Part shown: piece after piece, positions 1 to 7,789 of the stretch
Layout: each line of letters starts with the position of its first letter
Numbering within the stretch: position 1 is the first letter of the stretch
Source of the DNA: Ascidiimonas aurantiaca
GTDB lineage: Bacteria > Bacteroidota > Bacteroidia > Flavobacteriales > Flavobacteriaceae
Length of the DNA: 64,000 nt
Assembly (NCBI RefSeq): GCF_037646345.1
Contig: NZ_JBBEWR010000004.1
Location: 62,001 to 126,000, forward strand
Direction: 5' to 3'
The notes under the pieces: model-generated
The model's database searches: none
Told to the model about the DNA's origin: nothing
What the model saw: only the letters and a program-made list of their open reading frames with translations
Translations under genes and position numbers: made by a program

Positions 1-1
1 A

Positions 2-631
2 GGTTGGTTTTTGTTATTGGCCTATCGCAAAATACTTAGCTTTCGGTCCCATACATCTTTAAAAAAGAAAATATTTGATGCCGGTCTATGGGTATCGGTA
101 GCCTGTCTCTTTTTTAAAGGATCGGTGCTGGCATTCATTCCGCTTTTTATAGGAATAGCCCTATATGCCGCTAAGGATATCAAAAATTTTGTAATTCCGT
201 TACTTTCTGTTGCTACGGTGTTGATTTTTGGGAGTACGTATTTTTTTCTTACGGAAGAAACAGATCGTATTTTTCAACTGTTTTCATTTACTCCAGACAT
301 AGATCTTGCCAATTATGATACCGAACATATTTTGTTCCCCTCACTGGTTACAGGCTTGTTAACTCTCATTGCAGCAGGCAATTTCTTTTTAAAGATCAAA
401 ACTAAAACAACCACTGTAAAGAATATTTTTGTGTTGGTGATGGTGATGCTTATCACTGCTATAGCCATTGTTCTTTTCGGGCCTTTTAACGAGGGAGCCA
501 TTTTAAGCTTTTTGGCGTTTCCCGTAGCCACTTTTGGGGGTAATTATTTACAAAACAGCACCCGAACATGGCTAAGAGAATTGTGGTTATGGCTTTTTGC
601 ACTGGTGCCCTGGGTGGTATTAGTGTTGTAA
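2..631 (+). CDS. DUF6427 family integral membrane protein (5' end cut by window)
   Basis: The reading frame is open to the left window edge, so the true start lies outside. The visible part, about 210 residues, is very hydrophobic, with roughly six membrane segments and short loops, and ends in a Trp/Leu-rich helix. From memory it matches the DUF6427 family of Flavobacteriaceae, usually found beside the uracil phosphoribosyltransferase gene as here. No function is known for the family and no catalytic motif is visible. Its 3' end overlaps the 3' end of the convergent upp gene by 12 bases, so the two genes share a tail-to-tail terminator-free junction. The family name is recall and was not searched. 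Confidence 0.75.
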   Translation, partial: GWFLLLAYRKILSFRSHTSLKKKIFDAGLWVSVACLFFKGSVLAFIPLFIGIALYAAKDIKNFVIPLLSVATVLIFGSTYFFLTEETDRIFQLFSFTPDIDLANYDTEHILFPSLVTGLLTLIAAGNFFLKIKTKTTTVKNIFVLVMVMLITAIAIVLFGPFNEGAILSFLAFPVATFGGNYLQNSTRTWLRELWLWLFALVPWVVLVL

Positions 632-1282
632 TTTAGAGCCAAAAGAAAGGTCTCCGGCATCTCCAAGGCCCGGAATAATATACCCCTTATCGTTTAGCTT
701 TTCATCAATAGCCGCGATCCATAAATGCGTAGTCTCCGGAAAACGCATGCTTAAATAATCCACTCCTTCCGGAGACCCTATAGCCGAAACCAGATGTATG
801 CTTTTAGGGTTCCCCATTTTTTTTAAGGCACTGAATACAGACACAAAAGAATGTCCGGAGGCAAGCATAGGGTCTGCAATGATCAGGGTTTTATCAGTTA
901 GAGAAGGACAGGCCAGGTACTCAACGATAATCTCGAAATCGGTCTTATCTTCATTGGTGTAGTGCCTGTATGCTGAAATGAACAGATTTTCGGCATGATC
1001 AAAATAATTCAATAATCCCTGATGCATAGGGAGGCCTGCTCTTAAAATGGAACCTATAACCAGTTGGTCTTTAAGCAAAAAAGCTTCTGTACTGCTTAGG
1101 GGGGTCTCCAGAGTATGATGCGCATAATCCAGTTCTTTACTAAGTTCATAACCCAGTACCTCACCTATACGTTCAATATTCCTCCTGAAACGCATACGGT
1201 CTTTTTGAATGTTTACATCCCTGATCTCTGCTATAAAATGTTGTAAAACGGAATTCTGTTGCTTTAAATGGTGTATCTGCAT
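620..1282 (-). CDS. upp: Uracil phosphoribosyltransferase
   Basis: This enzyme makes UMP from uracil and PRPP in pyrimidine salvage and is cytosolic. The 220 residues match the usual UPRT length of about 210. The PRPP-binding loop reads DPMLASGHS at residues 137-145, where most UPRTs have DPMLATGGS. The uracil-binding C-terminal segment YIIPGLGDAGD is at 201-211. The loop substitutions mark a divergent, Bacteroidota-type version, and activity is inferred rather than certain. The ATG start is supported by a promoter just upstream (-7 element at 1311-1318 on the minus strand). It is transcribed divergently from the DUF4254 gene. Confidence 0.93.
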   Translation of the reverse strand: MQIHHLKQQNSVLQHFIAEIRDVNIQKDRMRFRRNIERIGEVLGYELSKELDYAHHTLETPLSSTEAFLLKDQLVIGSILRAGLPMHQGLLNYFDHAENLFISAYRHYTNEDKTDFEIIVEYLACPSLTDKTLIIADPMLASGHSFVSVFSALKKMGNPKSIHLVSAIGSPEGVDYLSMRFPETTHLWIAAIDEKLNDKGYIIPGLGDAGDLSFGSKLQH

Positions 1283-1310
1283 GATGCGTTTGTTAGTAGG
1301 GTTACAGTTC

Positions 1311-1343
1311 CAAAAATAATTAATTATTAAAGTATATTTGCAA
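1311..1343. promoter_or_regulatory. Divergent overlapping promoters for upp and the DUF4254/glycosyltransferase unit
   Basis: On the minus strand a -33 TTG (1341-1343) lies 22 bases from a perfect Bacteroidota -7 element TATTTTTG (1311-1318), about 29 bases before the upp ATG. On the plus strand TATATTTG (1333-1340) sits about 20 bases before the DUF4254 ATG at 1361, with no clear -33 TTG. The two promoters overlap, so polymerase at one may exclude the other. Motif reading only. Confidence 0.6.
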
Positions 1344-1360
1344 TTCTAAAACCAGGAGAT

Positions 1361-1966
1361 ATGTTTAGCGCATTGGCCAATCAAATTTTTGAAGAGAGTA
1401 TTCGTGATTATCATGTAAAAGATGATGTGAGTCAGATATTGGTAAATCCGCATGCGTCAGATACCATAGAGCATTTGCTATATCGAAAAAACTGGATAGA
1501 TACAGTACAATGGCATTACGAAGATATTATCAGAGATCCGCAAATAGATCCGGTAGCTGCACTGGAGCTAAAACGCAAAATAGATGCTTCCAATCAGGAC
1601 CGTACAGATACGGTAGAATTTATTGATAGTTATTTTCTGGAAAAATACAAAAACGTATCCGTAAAACCGCAAGCTACTATTAATTCAGAAAGTCCTGCCT
1701 GGGCTATAGACCGACTTTCCATACTGGCCCTGAAAATTTACCATATGCGTGAGGAAGCGGAACGTTTCGGTGCATCTGAGAAACACCGGGAAGCTTGTCA
1801 GGCCAAATTAAATGTATTACTGGAGCAGCAAAAGGATCTTTCCACAGCAATTGACCAGCTTCTCGCTGATATTGAAACGGGAAATAAATACATGAAAGTC
1901 TATAAGCAGATGAAAATGTATAATGATGAGGAGCTTAACCCCATCCTCAGAGAAAACCGGAAGTAG
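1361..1966 (+). CDS. DUF4254 domain protein
   Basis: This is a 201-residue soluble, largely helical protein without signal peptide or membrane segment. It resembles the DUF4254 family, which in Bacteroidota usually lies directly upstream of a family 9 glycosyltransferase, as here with an 8-base gap. The C-terminal 60 residues are charged and probably form a helical hairpin. The genomic pairing suggests a role in surface glycan assembly, but no biochemical function is known. The start codon is supported by an AGGAG-like stretch a few bases upstream and by the -7 element at 1333-1340. Confidence 0.82.
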   Translation: MFSALANQIFEESIRDYHVKDDVSQILVNPHASDTIEHLLYRKNWIDTVQWHYEDIIRDPQIDPVAALELKRKIDASNQDRTDTVEFIDSYFLEKYKNVSVKPQATINSESPAWAIDRLSILALKIYHMREEAERFGASEKHREACQAKLNVLLEQQKDLSTAIDQLLADIETGNKYMKVYKQMKMYNDEELNPILRENRK

Positions 1967-1974
1967 ATATTACC

Positions 1975-3027
1975 ATGAAAGCAGATATGCCTGTCAGTTC
2001 ACGCCATCTTCTGGTCATACGGCTTTCTGCTATGGGTGATGTAGCGATGACTGTTCCGGTTTTACTGGCATTGACAAAACAATATCCAGAGCTTAAACTT
2101 ACCGTAGTATCGCGTCCTTTCTTTGCTCCTGTTTTTAGTACCATTCCTAATGTAACGTTTTACGGGGCTCAATTAAATAGTACACACAAAGGTGTAAACG
2201 GACTTTACCAATTGTCAAAAGAACTTAGAGGTCTGAAATGCGATGCCGTAGCAGATCTTCACAGTGTACTTCGCACCCATATCCTTAAATTATTTTTTAC
2301 ACTACAGGGGTTGCCGGTACAACAAATAGATAAAGGGAGGAAAGAAAAAAAAGCCCTGACCCGAACTTCAGGAAAAATATTTAAACCCATAAAAACTACC
2401 CATCAGCGATATGCAGATGTTTTTGAAAAGCAGGGGTTTCCCATCTCGCTTACAACGCCGGCTTTTCTTACTAAAAGAACACTCACCCCGCCTGTAAATA
2501 AAATGGTAGGTGAAGGGCAGAAACCCTGGATTGGGATTGCTCCTTTTGCAGCTTTTAAAGGCAAAATGTATCCTTTAGACCTTATGGAAGAGGTTATAAA
2601 ACAGCTTGATGCCAACGGGCTATTCAAAATTATCCTTTTTGGAGGAGGTAAAAAGGAAACCGATGTTCTTGAAACAATAGCCTCCAACTATAATTCTGTA
2701 ATAAATATAGCCGGTAAGTTGTCTTTTGAAGAAGAGTTGCAAGTTATATCAAACCTCAATATTATGGTTGCTATGGATAGTGGAAATGCGCATTTGGCAG
2801 CTATGTTTGGTGTAAAAACCATTACACTTTGGGGAGTAACCCATCCTTATGCGGGTTTTGCACCGTACCAACAGCCGGAAGATCTCATGATCCTGGCAGA
2901 CCGGACGAAATATCCCGCCATACCTACCTCCGTATATGGTAAAAAACTTCCCGAAGGTTATGAAGAGGTTATGCGTACCATACCCCCGGATCTGGTTTAT
3001 AATACGGTACTCAGAGAAGTTAAATAA
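1975..3027 (+). CDS. Glycosyltransferase family 9 (LPS heptosyltransferase-like)
   Basis: The 350-residue protein shows the GT-B architecture of ADP-heptose:LPS heptosyltransferases. The N-terminal strand RLSAMGDVAMTVPVL (around residues 15-30) is the classic acceptor-side motif, and the C-terminal nucleotide-sugar site MDSGNAHLAAMFGV followed by LWGVTHPYAGF lies near 265-293. It probably transfers a sugar to a lipid-linked glycan at the cytosolic face of the inner membrane. The donor cannot be told from sequence. It forms a two-gene unit with the DUF4254 gene. The ATG at 1975 is preferred because the conserved RLSAMGD strand starts only about 14 residues downstream. Confidence 0.88.
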   Translation: MKADMPVSSRHLLVIRLSAMGDVAMTVPVLLALTKQYPELKLTVVSRPFFAPVFSTIPNVTFYGAQLNSTHKGVNGLYQLSKELRGLKCDAVADLHSVLRTHILKLFFTLQGLPVQQIDKGRKEKKALTRTSGKIFKPIKTTHQRYADVFEKQGFPISLTTPAFLTKRTLTPPVNKMVGEGQKPWIGIAPFAAFKGKMYPLDLMEEVIKQLDANGLFKIILFGGGKKETDVLETIASNYNSVINIAGKLSFEEELQVISNLNIMVAMDSGNAHLAAMFGVKTITLWGVTHPYAGFAPYQQPEDLMILADRTKYPAIPTSVYGKKLPEGYEEVMRTIPPDLVYNTVLREVK

Positions 3028-3335
3028 TACTCTTTTTCAAAACAATACTTTAAAATCAGGTATCTACAACCTGCAATTTAATTCGGTAACTACCCTTTAT
3101 GAGGTAACTTTTGACCACCGGCCTTAAGTTTTCAGAAAAACGTTTATCCATTTCCAGTTCCCTTTTTTAGATAGATAAAAAGGGGTTTTCATTTTAATAA
3201 GGTGTCAAAAAGCTACAGCGTATTTTTTGTTGTAGTCATTATCTCATGCAGAAAGTGATTTCATAAGAGTAACCGGGTAATTAAAAGTTTTTCTTACTTT
3301 TAAGAATATTCAGATATACAACCAAAAAAACCTTT
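3028..3335 (+). other. Intergenic, no gene recognised
   Basis: This 308-base AT-rich stretch lies between the glycosyltransferase and the DUF4157 gene. A small open frame crossing its left edge has no features of a real protein. A weak five-base hairpin (CAGGT/ACCTG, 3057-3073) could end the upstream transcript. I see no clear TAnnTTTG promoter for the downstream gene. Confidence 0.5.
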
Positions 3336-6300
3336 ATGAAACGCCATGCCCAAAAAAACAAGGTACCTTCTGTTAAAAATGCCGAGTCTGGTAGAAACGG
3401 AGTTCATGGAGATATATCTGAAATACATACCAACAAAGTTTCAGGCTCACAAAGAGCAGGTGTTTATCAGCAAATGGCAAACAATAGTTCACGAGTTCAA
3501 AAAGCTTCTCATTTTCAGGAACTTTCCAATAAAACAGGATCAGTTCTTCCGGTAGCTGTTCAGCGAAAACAAAACCATACCGGCCTTCCGGATACCCTCA
3601 AAACCGGTATAGAAAACCTCTCTGGCCTCTCTATGGATAATGTGAAGGTGCACTATAATTCCTCTGTTCCGGCACAGTTACAGGCCCATGCATTTGCTCA
3701 GGGTACACAAATACATTTGGGTACGGGGCAGGAAAAGCATCTCCCACATGAAGCATGGCATGTGGTGCAGCAAAAACAAGGCAGAGTAAGGCCTACCCGG
3801 CAAATGAAAGATAAAGTGCCTGTAAATGATGATGCCTACCTGGAAAAAGAAGCCGATATTATGGGTGCCAGAGCCCTTGCTCAAGGAGCGGTTCAGCGAA
3901 AGGAAATTTCGCGTATGGCACTTTTACCTCCTTCTGGCGGGAAAGCAGTGGTTCAGCGCTTAACCGGTTTTGAACTTGAAACTTTCATTCCGTTATACCG
4001 TAATGTGGAGGGAACGGAAGGCTATGTAGCAGAAGATAAACAAAAAGGATGGGTGAGCAGTATTGGTGATTTTCTCTTTGGAGGGGTCCTTTATGGGCAT
4101 ACGTATGCTGCCGACCCGAAGGGGTATTTTACCGTATCTGCAGACCATAATAGCAAAATGACCCTTGCCCACCAGAGATTGTTACACCTTCTTATGCTTT
4201 CCGGGTTTATCAAGCTCGATAGCCCCTATCGGGGTATGGCCATAGCCGAGTATATAACACATCCCGTAGATGAAGTGGGGCATGGTGCCAATTCACAAAT
4301 TAATATGAGCATCGAAACTACCGAGGCACATATAAAAGCCGTAATAAGAAGACAGTCTTCCGGAAATACATTTTTAATGCCAGACGGGAACGGAGTGCTC
4401 ACAGGAGTGCCTGTTGGGGCTATAAAAAACTGGGTACAACAACATGCTGAGCAGCCCACGCTTATTCTTAATGCGGTAGATGAGCTTCAGAATATAGCTA
4501 AAGAAACGGCTCTCAATTTGCAAAAAACTATGGGAGTACTTCCTGAAGACATTCCTGAGCTTTATGAGGATACTGCCGGAAAACTGGAAGGTAATGACAC
4601 GCGATCCGGAAAAATCATGGCAGAGGTTATGAGAATAAGTAATGTACTGGGCCTTAGTGCCGTAAACAGCATAAAGTTACCTGGTATGATGAAAGCGAAT
4701 CATAAAGCGCTTTCCGGATTTTTAACCTATATGGCTACCTACCTGTTGGTTGACAATCTTTCCGTTACCTCTTATATTCCCGAAACCTCTACAGAAAAGA
4801 ATCTGTTTCCTTACTTTCCCAAAGTGAGGCTCAATACAGCATTAAAGGCACTTCCTAAAGCCGTTTTAAAAGAAAAATACATACCACAATGGGAGCAGAT
4901 GATAGATGTACTGATTATGGAATCTCATAAGTATAACGTAAGCTATTGGGAAGATAAATATCATTTAGGAGCACATAAAAGTGCTACAGAGAGCAAGCTT
5001 TTTGGCGATAAGATCAATGTAATTCCTTCCATGGTCCTTAAAACAGAAGCCCTGGGAAAATTAAAGCAACTCGTCTCTAAAGAAAAACCGGAAGTACCTC
5101 TGGGGATCGAAAAGAACCTTCCAGGTCTGGATGAACCTGAAAAAGCTATTTATTCAGCAACCAGACAAAAAGCGATTCCGTTAGAAGACCGCTATTTTAA
5201 TCAAAAGTTCCCGGAAGGAATTCATACCGGGAATGTTGCCGACATCTTAAAAGCCGAATATGAAGAAACACAAAAACGGATGCTTTCACACATTAGTGAA
5301 ATCGATATTGAGGATACCGGGAATATCATGGCTCCGAAGACACGCCTAACCTCTTCAGAACTGGCAAAAAGCGAAGCACTAGTTAATATCAGTAAACTGG
5401 AAGCATTGGGAGAAAGTATTCATGAAATGGTAGAAATGCAGGAAGCTCAGGAACTCCAGATAAAACATCAAACCCAAAGTTTTACAGAAGAACTGGAAGC
5501 ACTGCAAAAGCTGGACGCCATAAAAGACGAAGCGAGAATTCAAGAGTTACAGGAAGCTAAAGAAAAAGCCGAGGATGAATTAGACCATTTTGAGACGAAT
5601 ATGGAAGAATTAACAAAAAAAGATCGTGAGCCCATTGAAGCCAGAATGTCCAAACTTGAGAATAAACTGGGGGAATATAGCTCTGAAATTATAGAAACCT
5701 ATACCGCACCCGATGACAGTGTAAAAGATAAAGAACAATATACCCAAACTATGCTATTTAAAAGGCAGGAACTTCAGGTACGGCAGGCACTTTTACAAGA
5801 GGAGTTGTCGCAACTTCAGGCGGCTTTCTACAAAATAGAAGACGATCTTAGAGATAAAGCCGAAGATAAGGTGAGAGATCTGGAGTATGAGCTTAAAAAA
5901 TACGATCCTGATTTTAAGCAAGGAATGGAAGATCATCTTTTAAAAATTAAGGAAAATGAGGCAACGGCAACAGAGAATGTAGTATATGCCAAAAGTTTAC
6001 AGGAACGCTATCGTAAGGAAAAAGCAGAACTCGATGACTTAAGAGAGAAAAGTGCAGACTGGTCCACTGTTAGCGAAAAGGCACATAATACTTTTCTTGA
6101 TCTAAAACAAATTTACTGGAAGAAGGCTCATGATGAAAAGCCCTTTTCAGCACGGTTTTCAAAAGAAACACTCCTTAAGGAGTACAAATCAACTTCTTTT
6201 AAGTTTGATAAAACTATCGAAAAATCAGATATGCTTGTTAAAAAGCTCAATCGTATAAAAACCAGTGACGAAGGTCTTTTAAAAAGTATTAGTGAACTGA

Positions 6301-6470
6301 AACCCAGCCTGGAAATAGCTAAAGAAGATCTTTTGAGTCAATTACAAATATTAGATGAAAGCGTAGGAAACGCTCCGCCCGCTGCCATACTTGACTTTAT
6401 GGGCCAGGTACTTGAAACGGAAAAAAATCTCCAGGAATTAATTGATCAGGCGCGACAATTAACTAAATAA
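3336..6470 (+). CDS. DUF4157 (eCIS-core metalloprotease domain) protein with C-terminal effector-like and coiled-coil regions
   Basis: The 1044 residues fall into four parts. Residues 1-80 are a low-complexity leader without signal peptide. Residues 82-184 are the DUF4157/eCIS-core domain with zinc motif HEAWH at 138-142 and a downstream KEAD at 171-174 that could supply the third ligand. Residues 210-690 are a mixed alpha/beta region starting GFELE with D270 and AEYITHP (304-310), reminiscent of amidoligase-like folds (weak). Residues 695-1044 are a long charged coiled coil. VQR tripeptides occur at 75-77, 186-188 and 206-208, flanking the DUF4157 domain. DUF4157 proteins are known cargo or accessory proteins of extracellular contractile injection systems, but no sheath, tube or baseplate gene is in the window, so this copy is an orphan. 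It is followed by a family of small cysteine-rich peptide genes on the same strand. Confidence 0.85.
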   Translation: MKRHAQKNKVPSVKNAESGRNGVHGDISEIHTNKVSGSQRAGVYQQMANNSSRVQKASHFQELSNKTGSVLPVAVQRKQNHTGLPDTLKTGIENLSGLSMDNVKVHYNSSVPAQLQAHAFAQGTQIHLGTGQEKHLPHEAWHVVQQKQGRVRPTRQMKDKVPVNDDAYLEKEADIMGARALAQGAVQRKEISRMALLPPSGGKAVVQRLTGFELETFIPLYRNVEGTEGYVAEDKQKGWVSSIGDFLFGGVLYGHTYAADPKGYFTVSADHNSKMTLAHQRLLHLLMLSGFIKLDSPYRGMAIAEYITHPVDEVGHGANSQINMSIETTEAHIKAVIRRQSSGNTFLMPDGNGVLTGVPVGAIKNWVQQHAEQPTLILNAVDELQNIAKETALNLQKTMGVLPEDIPELYEDTAGKLEGNDTRSGKIMAEVMRISNVLGLSAVNSIKLPGMMKANHKALSGFLTYMATYLLVDNLSVTSYIPETSTEKNLFPYFPKVRLNTALKALPKAVLKEKYIPQWEQMIDVLIMESHKYNVSYWEDKYHLGAHKSATESKLFGDKINVIPSMVLKTEALGKLKQLVSKEKPEVPLGIEKNLPGLDEPEKAIYSATRQKAIPLEDRYFNQKFPEGIHTGNVADILKAEYEETQKRMLSHISEIDIEDTGNIMAPKTRLTSSELAKSEALVNISKLEALGESIHEMVEMQEAQELQIKHQTQSFTEELEALQKLDAIKDEARIQELQEAKEKAEDELDHFETNMEELTKKDREPIEARMSKLENKLGEYSSEIIETYTAPDDSVKDKEQYTQTMLFKRQELQVRQALLQEELSQLQAAFYKIEDDLRDKAEDKVRDLEYELKKYDPDFKQGMEDHLLKIKENEATATENVVYAKSLQERYRKEKAELDDLREKSADWSTVSEKAHNTFLDLKQIYWKKAHDEKPFSARFSKETLLKEYKSTSFKFDKTIEKSDMLVKKLNRIKTSDEGLLKSISELKPSLEIAKEDLLSQLQILDESVGNAPPAAILDFMGQVLETEKNLQELIDQARQLTK

Positions 6471-6611
6471 TAGAGATTTTATTTATCTATAAAATATAAT
6501 TCACAACAATTATAAAACGCTTTAACTTTCTTTTTATAAAGAAAAATCTTATATTTAAGAGTTGATTTATAAATACAACCCTTCAAGTATTATTTATATA
6601 ATTAAAACATC

Positions 6612-6788
6612 ATGAAAAAAGCTTTAAAACGGGCAAGTATTCTCAAAAGAGAACAACTTAGAAACATTGTGGGTGGCAATCCCTGCAGAGATTATAACGG
6701 GCCCTTCGTAGTGTCTTGTGAAGAATTCTTTAAAATGCCCGTTAAACTTCGCATTTGTGTACTAACAAGTTCAGATTGCATACCGTAA
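6612..6788 (+). CDS. Cys-rich double-glycine leader peptide, copy A (divergent)
   Basis: This 58-residue ORF was found by reading the frame. A basic helical leader of 22 residues ends in VGG (20-22), the classical cut site for C39-type peptidase transporters. The 36-residue core has four cysteines (25, 36, 49, 56) and shares the pattern YNGP-x-x-V-x-C-E and x-C-V-x-x-S-x-x-C with the three copies downstream. It lacks their CxCG segment, so it has four rather than six cysteines. The ATG follows a 140-base AT-rich gap after the DUF4157 gene. No modification enzyme or C39 transporter is visible nearby. A secreted disulfide-bonded or modified peptide is inferred. Confidence 0.8.
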   Translation: MKKALKRASILKREQLRNIVGGNPCRDYNGPFVVSCEEFFKMPVKLRICVLTSSDCIP

Positions 6789-6864
6789 TCACTTTATTGT
6801 TACTTACTTTTTATAGAGCCCTGCTAAGGGTTCATAATTTCTATAAATTTTCAAATTAATAATT

Positions 6865-7056
6865 ATGAAACAACTATCCAGCCTAGGAAAAGCATTAAAC
6901 AAAAAAGCACAACAGGAAATCATAGCAGGGTGCCCCTGTGGGAACCCTTGTGATAATTACAATGGCCCCATACAGGTAACCTGTGAGCAATATTTTAATT
7001 TACCTCCTCAATTTCAGATGTGCGTAATGGTAAGCGTTGAATGCTTTCCACAATAG
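6865..7056 (+). CDS. Cys-rich leader peptide, copy B
   Basis: This is a 63-residue protein with a leader of 22 residues (MKQLSSLGKALNKK start) ending IIAG. The core begins CPCG and holds six cysteines (23, 25, 29, 40, 53, 60). The conserved core pattern is YNGP, VTCEQYFNLPP, F-Q-x-C-V and ECFP. It is close to copies C and D over both leader and core. The Ala-Gly cut site replaces the Gly-Gly of copy A. The family is unknown to me beyond its leader-peptide architecture. An even cysteine number suggests three disulfides or thioether bonds, which is inference. Confidence 0.85.
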   Translation: MKQLSSLGKALNKKAQQEIIAGCPCGNPCDNYNGPIQVTCEQYFNLPPQFQMCVMVSVECFPQ

Positions 7057-7093
7057 AATTTTTATACTCATCAATAATCATGAATATTTCATT

Positions 7094-7282
7094 ATGAAAC
7101 AATTATCAAATTTTGGAAAAGCTTTAAACAAACAGGCACAAAAGGAAATCATAGCAGGATGTTCTTGTGGCCATATATGTGATACTTATAACGGCCCCAT
7201 CGAAGTGACCTGTGAACAATTCCGCAGGACGCCGCCGCAATTCCAGCAATGTGTAGATATGCTTGAACCCTGTGACCCTTAA
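7094..7282 (+). CDS. Cys-rich leader peptide, copy C
   Basis: The 62-residue frame aligns with copies B and D from the ATG at 7094. A longer frame starting at 7037 overlaps the end of copy B and adds 19 residues with no counterpart in the other copies, so it is rejected. The leader ends IIAG and the core begins CSCGHICD with six cysteines, as in D. The middle of the core (EQFRRTPPQFQQCVDM) is the most divergent part of the family, with an EPCDP ending rather than CFP. Copy C lies 37 bases after copy B and is followed by an imperfect hairpin. Confidence 0.85.
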   Translation: MKQLSNFGKALNKQAQKEIIAGCSCGHICDTYNGPIEVTCEQFRRTPPQFQQCVDMLEPCDP

Positions 7283-7285
7283 AAC

Positions 7286-7317
7286 TTTACTGAAAGAGGG
7301 CTGTTTTTTCAGCCTTC
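7286..7317 (+). terminator. Imperfect terminator-like hairpin after copy C
   Basis: A GGCTG/CAGCC stem around a run of six T, with partial pairing outward (GAGGG against TTCCTC), lies just after the stop codon of copy C. It lacks a long downstream U-tract, so it may work as an attenuator or a weak terminator. Confidence 0.4.
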
Positions 7318-7371
7318 CTCGTTTAACAGTCTAACCAACTCCTGTGTACCCGTAAAACCGTATTAAAACAG

Positions 7372-7450
7372 ATGAAGTATTGAATAAAAAGCGCAATGGG
7401 AAATCATGGTACTTTGCTCCGGCAAAAAGCACTCCCTGTGATGAGACTTG
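7372..7450 (+). pseudogene. Decayed fifth copy of the Cys-rich peptide gene
   Basis: Aligned by eye to copy B, this stretch keeps the ATGAA start, then after a deletion the segment matching ALNKKAQQEIIAG (near-identical GGAAATCAT run) and the CCCTGTGAT segment matching the PCD of the core. It has an early TGA (MKY stop) and indels. It lies between copies C and D, as expected for a tandem duplication that has rotted. Similarity is by eye over about 70 bases. Confidence 0.55.
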
Positions 7451-7507
7451 TTAATCGCTTTTTAAACTAAGAATTTCATAATTATCAATTATTATAACTA
7501 TTTAACC

Positions 7508-7699
7508 ATGAAGCAAATATCAAATTTTGGAAAAGCTTTAAACAAACAGACACAAAAGGAAATCATAGCAGGATGTTCCTGCGGACACATTTGTGATCAA
7601 TACAATGGCCCGCTAGAAGTAACCTGCGAACAATATTTTAATTTACCACCGGAATTTCAACAATGTGTGGATGTGTCCGCAGATTGTTTTCCTCTGTAA
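7508..7699 (+). CDS. Cys-rich leader peptide, copy D
   Basis: This 63-residue protein has a leader almost identical to copy C (MKQISNFGKALNKQTQKEIIAG) and a six-cysteine core starting CSCGHICDQYNGP. Its core middle (EQYFNLPPEFQQCV) and CFP-type ending match copy B, so D looks like a mosaic of B and C or their common ancestor. It ends the array, and a strong terminator follows within 11 bases. Expression as a secreted peptide is inferred from the leader. Confidence 0.85.
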   Translation: MKQISNFGKALNKQTQKEIIAGCSCGHICDQYNGPLEVTCEQYFNLPPEFQQCVDVSADCFPL

Positions 7700-7709
7700 A
7701 ACTTTTACC

Positions 7710-7740
7710 AAAAAGAAGACTGTTTTTCAGTCTTCTTTTT
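7710..7740 (+). terminator. Strong intrinsic terminator after copy D
   Basis: A perfect 13-bp stem (AAAAAGAAGACTG, loop TTTTT, CAGTCTTCTTTTT) ends in a T-run. Its A- and T-rich arms let it act in both directions, serving the peptide array and possibly the convergent reductase gene. Confidence 0.85.
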
Positions 7741-7789
7741 TTGAATAAGGCACTTTTAGAAAGTTTCACACGTACTTTTATACATGTTA

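Noticed and set aside
2936..3127. Plus-strand frame at the end of the GT9 gene
   Set aside because: It lies mostly out of frame within the glycosyltransferase and has no protein features.
7037..7093. Upstream extension of Cys-rich peptide copy C
   Set aside because: It overlaps the end of copy B and has no counterpart in the other copies, whose leaders all begin at the MKQ position.
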